Shown: positions 25,058 to 34,126, counted from the first letter of the stretch. The stretch is 39,359 nt of DNA from Chloroflexus sp. MS-G (GCF_000735195.1 NZ_JPIM01000035.1:1-39359); one strand, 5' to 3'. Numbers and translations are program-made. The notes: generated by a model from the letters alone, not told the origin.

Positions 25058-27517
25058 TCAATGTTCGACAAGCAACGTTAAAACGTCTCTGGTGTGTCGT
25101 TCGACCGCCGCTCGGCTCCACAACAGCGGATGATAGGCTCCACCGCGCCAGGCCGTCACCATATCGGCATAATGAGGACTGGCCGGATGACCGCTCTGTC
25201 CACCGGGGAGAATAGCCCGCGAGCTATCCCAATCGTTCAGATCAAAGATAAAGCGTAACGAGACCCCGTTGGTAATCTTCATCCCAGCATTATCACGAGG
25301 GAGATAGCAGTGGTTAACAGTATCGAAGTCACCACCGATTGGCCATGGCCCGCGATTGAAAAGGGGAGTAAGTGCGGGTACGCTGCCAAGGGGGTGGCGT
25401 AGGGTTAATACATGCAAGCGACCATACGTCCAGCGCGATGGATCGTTACCGAGACGTTCGGTCAGTTCGGCAACAGTACGGGCCAGGGCTGCCCGTAAGA
25501 CACCACCCCAACTGCGACCATGCCCGAGCCATTCATCGGGTTGTTCGAGTGGTTGACCGGCCATACGGGAAAGAATCATCGGTAAGGCGCATTCCAGGTA
25601 GAGGTTCGCGGGCAAAACACTAAACGAACCCACGGCTGCCGAAGCCTGGAACAGATCATGCAATTCGTGGTAGACAATGCGGAGCAGGTGGTAGCGTAGA
25701 CCTTCATAGATCGCGCCCCCAACACTTTCTGGATGAAGCTGACCATCCCAGGTAATGAAGAGATCGCGCACGCGCTGCTCCATTCCCGGTTCGAGCTGAA
25801 GACGGGCCATCTGTTCGACGAGGGCTTTGCCGGGTAAAGACAGGATGTCGCCCTGGATGCGGGCAAAACTACGAACATCGTGCTGCTTGGTGGCGTCGAG
25901 TAATGTCTGAATGCGTTGGGCACGGTACGGATTGAGCCAGAAACCCTGAATAGGAGCACTGGTAGGAGGTTTATCGTGAGTAATTCGGTGATTGGCCGTT
26001 ACAATGGCGCCATTCGGCGGATCGAGCTGGTTCGGTAGCTCGGTGAATGGAATGTAGCCCTGCCATTCATAATCACTATTCCAGCCGGGCACCGGCAGCA
26101 TCCCGTCACCTTGACGACGGATTGGGAGGCGACCGGCCAGACAGTAACCGATGTGGCCGTCAATATCAGCGTAGACAAAATTCTGCGGTGGCACGTCCCA
26201 GTCTTGCAATGCAGCCCGAAACTCTTCCCAGTTGCGGGCACGGTTCAATTTGAGCACGGAACGAGTGAGGGTAGGCGAAGGATCGAGAGCCGTCCAGCGC
26301 AGCGCTAGCGCCTGCGTTGTCGAGTCGGCGCTAGATGGTTCACCGCGCAGCGAACCGGCAACCGGATCGATAATCGGTCCGTGACGTGTGATGCGCACAT
26401 CGATCACCGTTGGGTTCGCCTGTCCTTTGACCACAATCTTCTCTTGAACAACCTCAGCAGTGAGCCAGTCGTCATTCCAGCGGTAACGGCGAGGATCAGT
26501 CACATCGAACTGCTCAATGAACAGGTCTTGATTATCGGTACGGGCATTGGTGACGCCCCAGGCGATGCGTTGATTGTGACCGATGATCACCCCACAGGTA
26601 GCAGGAATGGTCACACCGGCAACGTGAAAATCGCCTCCCTCTAAATGCACCTCGTACCAGAGATTGGGGAGCGAGAGGTTGAGATGAGGATCATTCGCAA
26701 GTAAGGGACGACCGCTTGTGGTGCGTTGACCGGCGACAACCCAGGCATTTGACCCTTGGGGTGTCTCGTTTTCACCGGTAAACAGGGCGGCATCGCTGGC
26801 CAATTGGAGCGCCCCGGCGCCGAGATCAGGCGTATAGGTGGTACCGGCCGGCACAGTTAGCGGTGCATCTTCTGGATAGTGAGGACGCAATGCGGTAGCG
26901 CGTTCGATGCCAACCAGCGCGACGATCTGGGCCTGCAATAGCTCTTGCATCCAGTTGGTTGACAGAGTGAGTGCCATCATTTTCGGCCAGACTAGCAGAT
27001 CGGCCAGTGTCCATGGTTCGGGTTGGAAGCCGAGCAGCGTGAATTCGAGTGGTAACCGGTTGCCGATATGTCCGATGCAGGCATTGACCCCACGTACATA
27101 CGCGCTCATGAGCGTTGCCGTTTCGTCATCAAGCAGCTTGACCTCCTGATCGGCAATGCGACTAAAGCCGAGTGTGCGAATAAAGCGATCGGAATCGAGG
27201 GCGGCTGGCCCAAAAATCTCGGCCAGCCGACCGTGACCAATGCGTCGGTGCATTTCCATCTGCCAGAGACGATCCTGAGCATGCACATACCCTAAAGCGG
27301 CAAAGAGATCTTCGTTGTGTTCTGCGTAGATATGCGGCACACCCCAACGGTCACGTCGTATTTCTACCGCCGTGCGGATGCCGGGTAGGGTGATCTGGCC
27401 ATTCGTGCGGGGTAACGGTCGTCGTAGCGCGGCAATTGCTCCGACACCGGCCAGCGCCGCGACCGCACCTACCGTAATGCCTATCGCTCGTCCGATGCGT
27501 GTGGGGTTCAGGGTCAC
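25058..27517 (-). CDS. Penicillin-acylase-family Ntn hydrolase
   Basis: 819 aa, typical for the family, which includes penicillin, cephalosporin and homoserine-lactone acylases made as self-cleaving precursors. An N-terminal hydrophobic segment (about 11-31) should export or anchor it. The alpha-chain part has EIRRDRWGVPHIYAEHNEDLFAALGYVHAQDRLWQMEMHRR (52-92). The chain junction ETPQGSNAWVVAGQRT places the nucleophile at Ser256 after Gly255. Further motifs are LLANDPHLNLSLPNLWYEVHLEGG, GVTIPATCGVIIGHNQRIAWGVTN and, near the end, LPGGQSGHPASPHYADMV. The substrate is unknown; N-acyl compounds, including quorum signals, are possible. Confidence 0.92.
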   Translation of the reverse strand: MTLNPTRIGRAIGITVGAVAALAGVGAIAALRRPLPRTNGQITLPGIRTAVEIRRDRWGVPHIYAEHNEDLFAALGYVHAQDRLWQMEMHRRIGHGRLAEIFGPAALDSDRFIRTLGFSRIADQEVKLLDDETATLMSAYVRGVNACIGHIGNRLPLEFTLLGFQPEPWTLADLLVWPKMMALTLSTNWMQELLQAQIVALVGIERATALRPHYPEDAPLTVPAGTTYTPDLGAGALQLASDAALFTGENETPQGSNAWVVAGQRTTSGRPLLANDPHLNLSLPNLWYEVHLEGGDFHVAGVTIPATCGVIIGHNQRIAWGVTNARTDNQDLFIEQFDVTDPRRYRWNDDWLTAEVVQEKIVVKGQANPTVIDVRITRHGPIIDPVAGSLRGEPSSADSTTQALALRWTALDPSPTLTRSVLKLNRARNWEEFRAALQDWDVPPQNFVYADIDGHIGYCLAGRLPIRRQGDGMLPVPGWNSDYEWQGYIPFTELPNQLDPPNGAIVTANHRITHDKPPTSAPIQGFWLNPYRAQRIQTLLDATKQHDVRSFARIQGDILSLPGKALVEQMARLQLEPGMEQRVRDLFITWDGQLHPESVGGAIYEGLRYHLLRIVYHELHDLFQASAAVGSFSVLPANLYLECALPMILSRMAGQPLEQPDEWLGHGRSWGGVLRAALARTVAELTERLGNDPSRWTYGRLHVLTLRHPLGSVPALTPLFNRGPWPIGGDFDTVNHCYLPRDNAGMKITNGVSLRFIFDLNDWDSSRAILPGGQSGHPASPHYADMVTAWRGGAYHPLLWSRAAVERHTRDVLTLLVEH

Positions 27518-27757
27518 GCTCCACCTCCGTTTCGAGTCAAGGACTGAGACACCGGTATTGTGAATCGGATACGCTCACATGTCAAACGAAAAGGTTCATT
27601 GGTGTCGATTTGTTCTGGTGTCGTTCAGGCTGCAAAGGTGATCCGAAGCTAAAAACGCTGAAAATCCGTTGGCGACTCGGATGACGGTTGACAGTGACGC
27701 CGGGATAGCGTATCTTTCCAAACAGCAGGCAATACGTTATAGCTGAAGTGATAAAGC
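27518..27757. other. Divergent intergenic region
   Basis: 240 bases between the acylase (reverse) and isoprenyl-synthase-like (forward) genes; it must hold both promoters, but no convincing -35/-10 pair was seen. Confidence 0.4.
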
Positions 27758-28678
27758 ATGACCCTTGCTATTCCAGCGGAGTTGCACCACGATCTTTCGC
27801 TTGTCGAGCAGATACTTCGTGACCGGCTACGGGCGCGGTATAGCGTCATTGCGATGGTTGATCCGCACGTGATAGCCGATGCAGCAGATCGACTGCGTGC
27901 CCTGATTGTCCTCGCCGTTGCCCGGCTAGGTAATACCGTTAGTGCTCAGGTTGTCCACGCGGCAGCCGCAGTGGAGCTTATTGAAGCGGCAACTCGTGCC
28001 CATGACAACCTCATTGACAGACAGGCTCGTCGGTTCGGAAGAGGTACAAATGGTACGTGGGATCATGGTGTGGCTTTGATGGTTGGTGATTACCTCTTTG
28101 CGCTTGCCGCTGGCGAGATGGCCCGCAGCCCAGATCCACGGGTGATTGAACTCTACTCGCAGGCGGTGATGCGGATCTGTGAAGGGCAATTGACCACGAT
28201 CACGAGCCTTACCCCACAGGAAACTGCTTTGACCATCTACTGGCAACGAACGGAAGCGCTTTTCGGGGTGCTCTTAGCGGCGTCGGCCCAGGCAGGTGTC
28301 TTGTGTGGCGGGTTGGCAGAACATCTCCTTGAACCAGCAGCACAGTTTGGTCTACATTTAGGACTGGCCCTGCGGTTGGCGACGGAAATTCGCGATCTGG
28401 AGGCTAATGGTGCTCTATTACAGGCCGGTCATGTTCCATTAGCGATGCTACTAGCTGTGACCGAACCACCAGCACCGGTATTGCAAGCAGTTTTTGCAAA
28501 TCCGGCACCGACCACTATTGCCGAGGCTTTGCCGTTGATTCGCACCAACGGCTTACCCGCAGCCCGTACCGCCCTCGTGATGCAGCAGAACGCTGCCCGG
28601 CAGGCTCTACAGCTTCTGCCGGTTGGCGTCACAACGCCCTGGCTGCACCGCATCATTGATCAGATCGGCGAAGTGTAA
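27758..28678 (+). CDS. Divergent polyprenyl-diphosphate-synthase-like protein
   Basis: 306 aa, all-helical, with the outline of trans-isoprenyl diphosphate synthases: VVHAAAAVELIEAATRAHDNLIDRQARRFGRG (66-96), HGVALMVGDYLFALAAGEMA (103-122), CEGQLTTI (141-148), RTEALFGVLLAASAQAG and GLALRLATEIRDLEANG (202-218). The first Asp-rich motif, DDxxD in active enzymes, reads DNLID (83-87). The second reads TEIRD (209-213), and the conserved basic residues are partly changed. It may have lost synthase activity, act as a non-catalytic partner subunit, or use another substrate. It begins at ATG 27758 with a weak ribosome site; aspS follows 64 bases later from its own promoter. Confidence 0.65.
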   Translation: MTLAIPAELHHDLSLVEQILRDRLRARYSVIAMVDPHVIADAADRLRALIVLAVARLGNTVSAQVVHAAAAVELIEAATRAHDNLIDRQARRFGRGTNGTWDHGVALMVGDYLFALAAGEMARSPDPRVIELYSQAVMRICEGQLTTITSLTPQETALTIYWQRTEALFGVLLAASAQAGVLCGGLAEHLLEPAAQFGLHLGLALRLATEIRDLEANGALLQAGHVPLAMLLAVTEPPAPVLQAVFANPAPTTIAEALPLIRTNGLPAARTALVMQQNAARQALQLLPVGVTTPWLHRIIDQIGEV

Positions 28679-28683
28679 CGCTG

Positions 28684-28692
28684 TGTTATAAT
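28684..28692 (+). promoter_or_regulatory. Extended -10 promoter of aspS
   Basis: TGT then TATAAT (28687-28692) just after the previous stop; no clear -35. It would start transcription near 28699, about 44 bases before the aspS start. The same string occurs at 776-784. Confidence 0.55.
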
Positions 28693-28742
28693 GCGACGGC
28701 TGAGCTATCGATGTCGCTTTCGATTCGGCAGGAGTGTATATT

Positions 28743-30512
28743 ATGTATCGTTCACACACCTGTGGTGAATTGCGTCCGGCTCATGCCGGTCAGGAGGTGA
28801 CGCTGGCCGGATGGGTACATCGTCGGCGCGATCATGGTGATCTTATCTTTATCGACCTGCGTGACCGTTATGGCATCACACAGGTTGTTTTTAACAGCGC
28901 CCATCCAGCAGCGCACGCAGTAGCCGAAACCGTTCGTTCGGAATACGTGGTGCAGGTGCGTGGACATGTGCGCATACGTCCGGCAGAAGCAGTGAATCCT
29001 GATCTTGCGACCGGTGAGATTGAGGTAGAGGCGTTTGAAGCGCAGGTGTTGAATCCGGCCCGCACACCGCCGATCTACATTGCCAAGGAGGGTGGTGAAG
29101 ATGAATCGGTGCGACTGAAGTATCGCTATCTCGATCTGCGTCGGGAACGGATGCAGCGCAACCTGATCTTGCGTCATCGAGTAGTGAAGTTTATTCGCGA
29201 TTTTCTCGACGCCGAAGGTTTTCTCGAAATCGAGACACCGATTCTGATCAAATCGACCCCCGAAGGCGCGCGCGACTATCTGGTGCCGTCACGACTGCAT
29301 CCAGGCAAATTCTACGCGCTACCGCAAAGTCCACAGCAGCTCAAGCAGTTACTTATGGTAGCCGGTTACGATAAGTACTTTCAGATCGCACGCTGTTTTC
29401 GTGATGAAGACCAGCGTGCCGACCGGCAGCCTGAGTTTACCCAGCTCGATATGGAGATGAGCTTTGTCGATCAGGAGGATGTGCTTGCGCTGATCGAACG
29501 GCTGTTTACGGCGCTCTGTCGGACAATCGTGCCACATAAGCGTTTACCAACCCCATTTCGCCGCCTGACATACGCCGAGGCAATTGAGCGTTACGGTTCG
29601 GATAAGCCCGATCTGCGCTACGACTTAGAGCTGGTTAATCTGAGCGATCTGCTCGCTGAGACCCCATTTCAGGTCTTCGGCGGTGTCTTGGCCAGTGGCG
29701 GTCAGGTCAAGGGTATTCGGGCGCCAGGATGTGCCCATTTCTCGCGGAAGCAGATTGACGAGCTTGCGGAAGTGGTGCGTGCCGGAGGAGCAAAGGGCCT
29801 GGCCTGGGCAGCTCTGCCATCTGATGGCAGTGAAGTGCGTTCAAGTTTCGCCAAGAATCTGGCTCCTGGTGAGTTCACCGCTATCACTGAGCGCATGGCC
29901 GCCGAACCCGGTGATCTGATCCTCATCGTGGCCGATCAACCGGCGGTGGTAGCGGCTTCGCTCGATAAGTTACGGCGCAATCTAGCCGAACGACTGCGGC
30001 TGGCCGATCCCAATACACTCTGTTTTGCGTGGATTGTCGATTTCCCGTTGGTAGAATGGAACGAAGAGGAACAGCGTTGGGATGCTGTTCACCATCCGTT
30101 TACTGCACCGAAAGATGAAGACCTGCCTCTGTTAACCACCGATCCCGGTAAAGTGCGGGCGAAAGCCTACGATCTGATCCTCAACGGGTATGAAGCCGGT
30201 GGTGGCAGTATTCGTATTCACCGTCGTGATATTCAGCAGCAGGTCTTCTCGCTACTTGGCATTAGCGAAGAAAAGGCGCAGGCCCAGTTTGGGCATATGC
30301 TGGAAGCGTTTGAATACGGCGCTCCACCACACGGTGGCATTGCGCCTGGCATTGATCGGCTGGTGATGATCCTGGCCGATGAGCCGACGATTCGTGAGGT
30401 GATGGCCTTCCCCAAGACGCAGCAAGCAGTTGATCTCATGACGAATGCACCATCACCGGTCGATGAGCGACAGTTGAAAGAGTTGCATATTCGGATTGTG
30501 ATGCCGGAATAG
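28743..30512 (+). CDS. aspS: Aspartate-tRNA ligase
   Basis: 589 aa from ATG 28743, with GGAGTG upstream; the GTG at 28734 adds three residues without benefit. The enzyme charges tRNA with aspartate in the cytoplasm. The N-terminal OB fold ([26 protein letters not shown]) reads tRNA. Class II motifs follow: [25 protein letters not shown], motif 2 [25 protein letters not shown] and motif 3 [28 protein letters not shown] bacterial-type insertion (GAD) lies between motifs 2 and 3. Whether it is discriminating or also charges tRNA-Asn cannot be told. Confidence 0.97.
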   Translation: MYRSHTCGELRPAHAGQEVTLAGWVHRRRDHGDLIFIDLRDRYGITQVVFNSAHPAAHAVAETVRSEYVVQVRGHVRIRPAEAVNPDLATGEIEVEAFEAQVLNPARTPPIYIAKEGGEDESVRLKYRYLDLRRERMQRNLILRHRVVKFIRDFLDAEGFLEIETPILIKSTPEGARDYLVPSRLHPGKFYALPQSPQQLKQLLMVAGYDKYFQIARCFRDEDQRADRQPEFTQLDMEMSFVDQEDVLALIERLFTALCRTIVPHKRLPTPFRRLTYAEAIERYGSDKPDLRYDLELVNLSDLLAETPFQVFGGVLASGGQVKGIRAPGCAHFSRKQIDELAEVVRAGGAKGLAWAALPSDGSEVRSSFAKNLAPGEFTAITERMAAEPGDLILIVADQPAVVAASLDKLRRNLAERLRLADPNTLCFAWIVDFPLVEWNEEEQRWDAVHHPFTAPKDEDLPLLTTDPGKVRAKAYDLILNGYEAGGGSIRIHRRDIQQQVFSLLGISEEKAQAQFGHMLEAFEYGAPPHGGIAPGIDRLVMILADEPTIREVMAFPKTQQAVDLMTNAPSPVDERQLKELHIRIVMPE

Positions 30513-30593
30513 GTGGCCGAGATCGTTATCGCCAATCGGGGAAGCGTAACGTCATTCTGACAAATAATTCATCAAATTCGTACCTTTGGGCTA

Positions 30594-30623
30594 ACGACAA
30601 ATTCAGCATAAACCGGCTATACT
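30594..30623 (+). promoter_or_regulatory. Weak candidate promoter of the receiver-roadblock gene
   Basis: ACGACA (30594-30599), an 18-base spacer and TATACT (30618-30623). The -35 is poor, so this rests on the -10 and position. Confidence 0.35.
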
Positions 30624-30693
30624 ATAGATATGCACGACGTCCATGCCGCCGCCGCGCCCAGATTGGCGCGGCGGTATGTTCGCCGGAGTGGAT

Positions 30694-31617
30694 ATGCCTA
30701 AGCGCATTCTGGTTGTTGATGACGATCCTCATATTCGTCGGCTGGTGTCGCTGGCGCTGACCGAAGATACCTCTTACGAAGTAAGTGATGTCTCGTCGGC
30801 AGAGGCAGCGCTCCTTCACATTTCCCGGCAGCCTGTTGATCTGCTGCTCACCGATCTGAAGATGCCAGGGATGAGCGGCATCGAGCTTATTCAGCGAGTA
30901 CGGCAGCTTGATCCGGGCACTGCGATTGTCGTTTTTACGATCAGCCCAGAGGATGTATCGCCGCAGTTACAAAGCGAATTGCAGATCGACTATGTTCTGG
31001 CCAAACCGGCGAACGCCGAGCAGCTTCGACTGACAGCTATGACGCTCCTCGATCCGACAAAGCCGGTCGCTGCGATGCGTGTCGAGTCGCCAGCACCTGA
31101 ACCTGCCGCTGGCAGTCGGTTTAGCCAGCGACTGGCTGCACTGCGTGCTCGACAGCCAGCGCAGTCGTCGTCGGTTGCATCATCGGGCGTCGCGATGCGG
31201 CTCACTCCCAATCAGAGCGGGCGTAGTGGGCGGAGCTATTCAGAAGCGCAGTTGGAGCGTATGCGCCAGTCACTGAAGGATCTGGCACTGGCCCCTGACG
31301 TGCAATGCGCGATTCTGGCCGATACGAGTGGTTTGGTCCTCAGCCACTGGAGTCGACGACGTGACATCAATGTGACCGTCGTGGCAGCCCTGGCAGCAGG
31401 GAATACGCTGGCACTGACCGAGATCGGTCGGCATTTAGGGCAGCAGCAACCAGGGCATCTGGTTATCCACGAGGGCCAGGATCAAAACATCATCATGGCA
31501 TCGGTCGATGATCTCATTCTGTTGCTGGCAATTGGGGCGAATGCGTCACTGGGATGGGCACGTATTGCTACCCTGCGCGCTTGTGAAGAAATGGCGCGGA
31601 TTGCACGGAGTGAGTAA
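30694..31617 (+). CDS. Receiver-roadblock/LC7 fusion protein
   Basis: 307 aa from ATG 30694, with GGAG upstream; ATG 30676 is an alternative. Residues 4-120 are a receiver domain with the acidic pair Asp9-Asp10 (VVDDDPH), phospho-acceptor Asp54 (LLTDLKMPGMSG), Thr82 and Lys104 (LAKPAN), all intact. An Ala/Ser/Pro/Gln linker spans about 122-185. Residues 186-300 look like a roadblock/LC7 domain: MRQSLKDLALAPDVQCAILADTSGLVLSHW, TVVAALAAGNTLALTEIGRHLG and IIMASVDDLILLLAIG. Roadblock proteins such as MglB regulate small Ras-like GTPases, so phosphorylation may control a GTPase switch, perhaps in gliding motility. No GTPase or kinase gene is adjacent. Confidence 0.8.
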   Translation: MPKRILVVDDDPHIRRLVSLALTEDTSYEVSDVSSAEAALLHISRQPVDLLLTDLKMPGMSGIELIQRVRQLDPGTAIVVFTISPEDVSPQLQSELQIDYVLAKPANAEQLRLTAMTLLDPTKPVAAMRVESPAPEPAAGSRFSQRLAALRARQPAQSSSVASSGVAMRLTPNQSGRSGRSYSEAQLERMRQSLKDLALAPDVQCAILADTSGLVLSHWSRRRDINVTVVAALAAGNTLALTEIGRHLGQQQPGHLVIHEGQDQNIIMASVDDLILLLAIGANASLGWARIATLRACEEMARIARSE

Positions 31618-31629
31618 GGCTGTATCAGT

Positions 31630-31658
31630 TTGACACCACGCCTGGCCTTTGCTATACT
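31630..31658 (+). promoter_or_regulatory. Consensus promoter of the rplU operon
   Basis: A perfect TTGACA (31630-31635), a 17-base spacer and TATACT (31653-31658). Transcription should begin near 31665, directly before a hairpin. Confidence 0.85.
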
Positions 31659-31669
31659 ACGCAGGGCGA

Positions 31670-31693
31670 AGGGCGGTGTAACCGCTCTGTTTT
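31670..31693 (+). promoter_or_regulatory. Leader hairpin with T run ahead of rplU
   Basis: AGGGCGGT (31670-31677) pairs with ACCGCTCT (31681-31688), including one G-U, around the loop GTA; after a G come four T (31690-31693). Placed about five bases into the predicted message, it looks like an attenuator or autoregulatory protein site. Confidence 0.55.
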
Positions 31694-31742
31694 CATGTTG
31701 TCTCGACGCTATCAAAAGCGTCGCCCCAAGGAGAAGAAGACC

Positions 31743-32054
31743 GTGTATGCAATTATTCGTGACCGAGGCATGCAATACCGTGTTGAGCCAGGCCAGGTCT
31801 TGACTATCGACCTGATCAATGCCGAACCAGGCAGCCAGATCGAGCTAGACGAAGTGCTCCTGGTGGGTGACGCGGATCAGGTGAAGGTCGGCTCACCGCT
31901 GGTTGAAGGTGCAGTGGTGCGGGCGGAAGTGCTCGGCGAGCAAAAGGGCGAGAAGATTATTGTTTTTCGGTATCGCAACAAAACACGTTATCGCCGTCGC
32001 ACCGGTCATCGCCAGCGCTATACCAAAATTCGTATCAGCGAGATCGTCGCCTGA
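31743..32054 (+). CDS. rplU: 50S ribosomal protein L21
   Basis: 103 aa. The start is GTG 31743 behind AAGGAGAAG, since the family begins [14 protein letters not shown]; an open frame from 31695 adds 16 unrelated residues. L21 binds 23S rRNA in the large subunit. [26 protein letters not shown] and the C-terminal [24 protein letters not shown] match the family closely. First gene of the rplU-rpmA-rpmE operon. Confidence 0.96.
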   Translation: MYAIIRDRGMQYRVEPGQVLTIDLINAEPGSQIELDEVLLVGDADQVKVGSPLVEGAVVRAEVLGEQKGEKIIVFRYRNKTRYRRRTGHRQRYTKIRISEIVA

Positions 32055-32068
32055 GAGGAGCTTGAATA

Positions 32069-32344
32069 ATGGCCCACAAGAAAGGTGTAGGTAGCTCGCG
32101 CAATGGGCGCGATAGCAATCCAAAAATGCGCGGAGTCAAGCGCTTTGGCGGCGAGAAGGTTCGCGCCGGGAACATTATCGTCCGCCAGTGTGGTACGAAG
32201 ATTAAGCCGGGTGAGAATGTTGGAGTTGGCCGCGACTGGACGTTGTACGCACTCGTAGATGGAGTGGTACAGTTTAGCCACTATTCACGCACGCAGAAGA
32301 AGGTGAGCGTGATTCCAGTGGGTGTAACCGAAGCAGCTCGCTAG
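32069..32344 (+). CDS. rpmA: 50S ribosomal protein L27
   Basis: 91 aa from ATG 32069, ribosome site GAGAGGAG, 14 bases after rplU. The [32 protein letters not shown]-terminus is the family signature; its tail reaches the peptidyl-transferase centre. There is no N-terminal propeptide of the Firmicutes type. [34 protein letters not shown] completes the fold. Confidence 0.97.
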   Translation: MAHKKGVGSSRNGRDSNPKMRGVKRFGGEKVRAGNIIVRQCGTKIKPGENVGVGRDWTLYALVDGVVQFSHYSRTQKKVSVIPVGVTEAAR

Positions 32345-32357
32345 AGAGGGAATTGCC

Positions 32358-32657
32358 GTGAAACCGGGTATTCATCCCAAATACTACACCGATGGCATTG
32401 TATGTGGTACGTGTGGTACCGTTTGGAAGATTGGCTCGACACGTCCCAATCTGCGCGTAGAAATCTGCGCCAATTGCCATCCGTTTTACACCGGCGAGCA
32501 GCGGATCGTCGATACTGCCGGCCAGGTCGATCGCTTTATGCGTCGGTTGAATGTCGCGCAGGAGCGACAGAACGAGCGTGAGAGTCGGCGGGCTAGCCGT
32601 GCTCAGCCACAGAAGAAGAGCCTGCTCAAAGAGATTTATGGTGAAGATGCTGAGTAG
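32358..32657 (+). CDS. rpmE: 50S ribosomal protein L31, zinc type, with C-terminal extension
   Basis: 99 aa from GTG 32358 behind AGAGAGGG, 13 bases after rpmA. The core MKPGIHPKYYTDGIVCGTCGTVWKIGS...VEICANCHPFYTGEQRIVDTAGQVDRFMRR has the two Cys pairs (CGTC and CANC) of the zinc-binding type. About 30 extra charged residues (NVAQERQNERESRRASRAQPQKKSLLKEIYGEDAE) extend it past the usual length of about 70. It is the last gene of its operon, followed by a terminator. Confidence 0.95.
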   Translation: MKPGIHPKYYTDGIVCGTCGTVWKIGSTRPNLRVEICANCHPFYTGEQRIVDTAGQVDRFMRRLNVAQERQNERESRRASRAQPQKKSLLKEIYGEDAE

Positions 32658-32681
32658 GTGATAGTCCGTATCCGCCTGACG

Positions 32682-32711
32682 AGGTCGGCATACAGCCGAC
32701 CTTTGTTTTTT
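32682..32711 (+). terminator. Rho-independent terminator of the rplU-rpmA-rpmE operon
   Basis: AGGTCGGC (32682-32689) and GCCGACCT (32695-32702) form an 8-bp stem around a 5-base loop, followed by TTGTTTTTT through 32711. It is 25 bases after the rpmE stop. Confidence 0.92.
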
Positions 32712-32958
32712 CCGGTGGAGGATAGAAGTAAGAGACTAGCCGAGTAACTTGTGGTCGCTTCACGACAGATGAAGCCCATTGATGGACGCAACACGATGGA
32801 CGACCAGTCTAGTGCTGACGGAATCACAGGGTGAGGGCACGACGTGGCCTGGGGCGCGGGACAGATTTAGGACGTGGGTATCGCCGAGGGCGCGGTGTCG
32901 TCGGGAAGCGCAGGGCGATGCGCCGCCTCGCCCCGACGGTCAATGGATTCTGATACCG
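32712..32958. other. GC-rich non-coding stretch
   Basis: Between the terminator and the WYL gene's 3' end. It contains a long inverted-repeat-like segment (CGTCGGG near 32898, CCCCGACG near 32933). An open frame at 32779-33063 runs antisense into the WYL gene and has no family resemblance. Possibly the remnant of a dispersed element. Confidence 0.4.
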
Positions 32959-33936
32959 CTACGATGTGGTGTTGTAGTGCGTCAGTATGCGACGGGCGTG
33001 GTTGATGACTTCCAGCCGCAATTCCTCCGGCTCCAGTACTTCAACGTCTGCACCCCAGCTTAACACCCAGCTCAGAATCTCGCGAATGCCGCCAACAGTC
33101 AAATGTAGATCGCAGCTACCGTCAGGGTTTTCGGTGAGTTGTTGGCTATGATGCCAGCGATTTTCACGAATACGCGGCGCGATTTGGGCGCTAAAGCGTA
33201 GATGAATTGTCACTGCCGCTTCGTTCATTACTTCCCAGGCGTGTGCCAGATGGTCGTAAGGGTCAAATTCTTTTGGAATGGTATAATGTTCCGTCAACAG
33301 TTCCGCGTGCTCGATGCGCTCAACTTTAAAGGTGCGTACATCGTCACGCAGTCGGTCATATCCGATCACGTACACACCTGGCGTCATCCGCACAACCTCA
33401 AGGAAATAGGGGGCGATCTCGCGCTCGGTGAGAGGGCGATTAGGCGGACGATACCGTATCCGCACCATCCGCCGGTCGGCCCACGCCCGGGTAAGTTTTT
33501 CAAGGGTTTGGATGTAGTGGGGATGTGGGGGGCGGTCGCGCACAATATTTGCCAAACGGGCGATATGATCGGCAATCGTCTGATCGGGTAGACCGGCAGC
33601 CAGTTGGTTCAGGGCTGAGACGATATGCGGGTTATGCTCGTCGCTATGATGGCTTAGCAGACGAGCAGCGAAGAAGAGCGCCACTGCCTCGTGAAGGTTG
33701 AGGCGAATTGTTGCCAGGTATTCGTTACGGTCGATGCCGTATTTGCCATTGTGCTGCCAGATTGGCGCCCCGCTTTCGGCGAGTGCGTCGAGATCACGGT
33801 AGATGGTGCGTCGGTGTACACCACACCGTTTAGCCAATTCAATCACACTTAGCCCATTGGGCGCATTGTAGAGGATATGCTCCAGGTGGCGTAACCGGGC
33901 AGCTTTACTACGTAGACGATTATCGGTATCGGTCAT
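32959..33936 (-). CDS. HTH/WYL-domain transcriptional regulator
   Basis: 325 aa. The N-terminal 65 residues are a winged helix of the DeoR/HTH_11 type (RLRHLEHILYNAPNGLSVIELAKRCGVHRRTIYRDLDALAESGAPI). The middle region (about 145-230) has the WYL-type beta fold (VRIRYRPPNR...EREIAPYFLEVVRMTPGVYVIGYDRLRDDVRTFKVERIEHAELL), and the C-terminal WCX-like part ends GIREILSWVLSWGADVEVLEPEELRLEV. Such proteins sense ligands, sometimes nucleic acid fragments, and repress or activate nearby genes. No defence genes adjoin it, and the target is not evident. No strong ribosome site precedes ATG 33936. Confidence 0.9.
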   Translation of the reverse strand: MTDTDNRLRSKAARLRHLEHILYNAPNGLSVIELAKRCGVHRRTIYRDLDALAESGAPIWQHNGKYGIDRNEYLATIRLNLHEAVALFFAARLLSHHSDEHNPHIVSALNQLAAGLPDQTIADHIARLANIVRDRPPHPHYIQTLEKLTRAWADRRMVRIRYRPPNRPLTEREIAPYFLEVVRMTPGVYVIGYDRLRDDVRTFKVERIEHAELLTEHYTIPKEFDPYDHLAHAWEVMNEAAVTIHLRFSAQIAPRIRENRWHHSQQLTENPDGSCDLHLTVGGIREILSWVLSWGADVEVLEPEELRLEVINHARRILTHYNTTS

Positions 33937-34126
33937 AGGTTTGGTGTACTGAACGTTAAAGCCAGTGCATTGACCACCTTATTATCTGAATGTGCTCGTC
34001 ACGGGGTTGGGTAAGATTCCCTCTTTTCCCCGCCGATGCGTTTGAGTGGCGAGGAATCTGCTGCTATTTCTTGCACCTCTTTCCGGTCTGCAAAGCTATG
34101 ACACCGACCTCCGTACTAGAGAGCAT

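Noticed and set aside
32779..33063. 94-aa open frame after the ribosomal protein operon
   Set aside because: Overlaps the WYL gene antisense and has no recognisable domain or ribosome site.
33202..33591. 129-aa open frame on the plus strand
   Set aside because: Antisense to the WYL regulator, whose domains are clear; no family resemblance.
32959..33936. WYL regulator as a marker of a defence island or CRISPR system
   Set aside because: No cas, restriction, nuclease or toxin genes adjoin it and there is no repeat array; neighbours are ribosomal, deoxysugar and purine genes.
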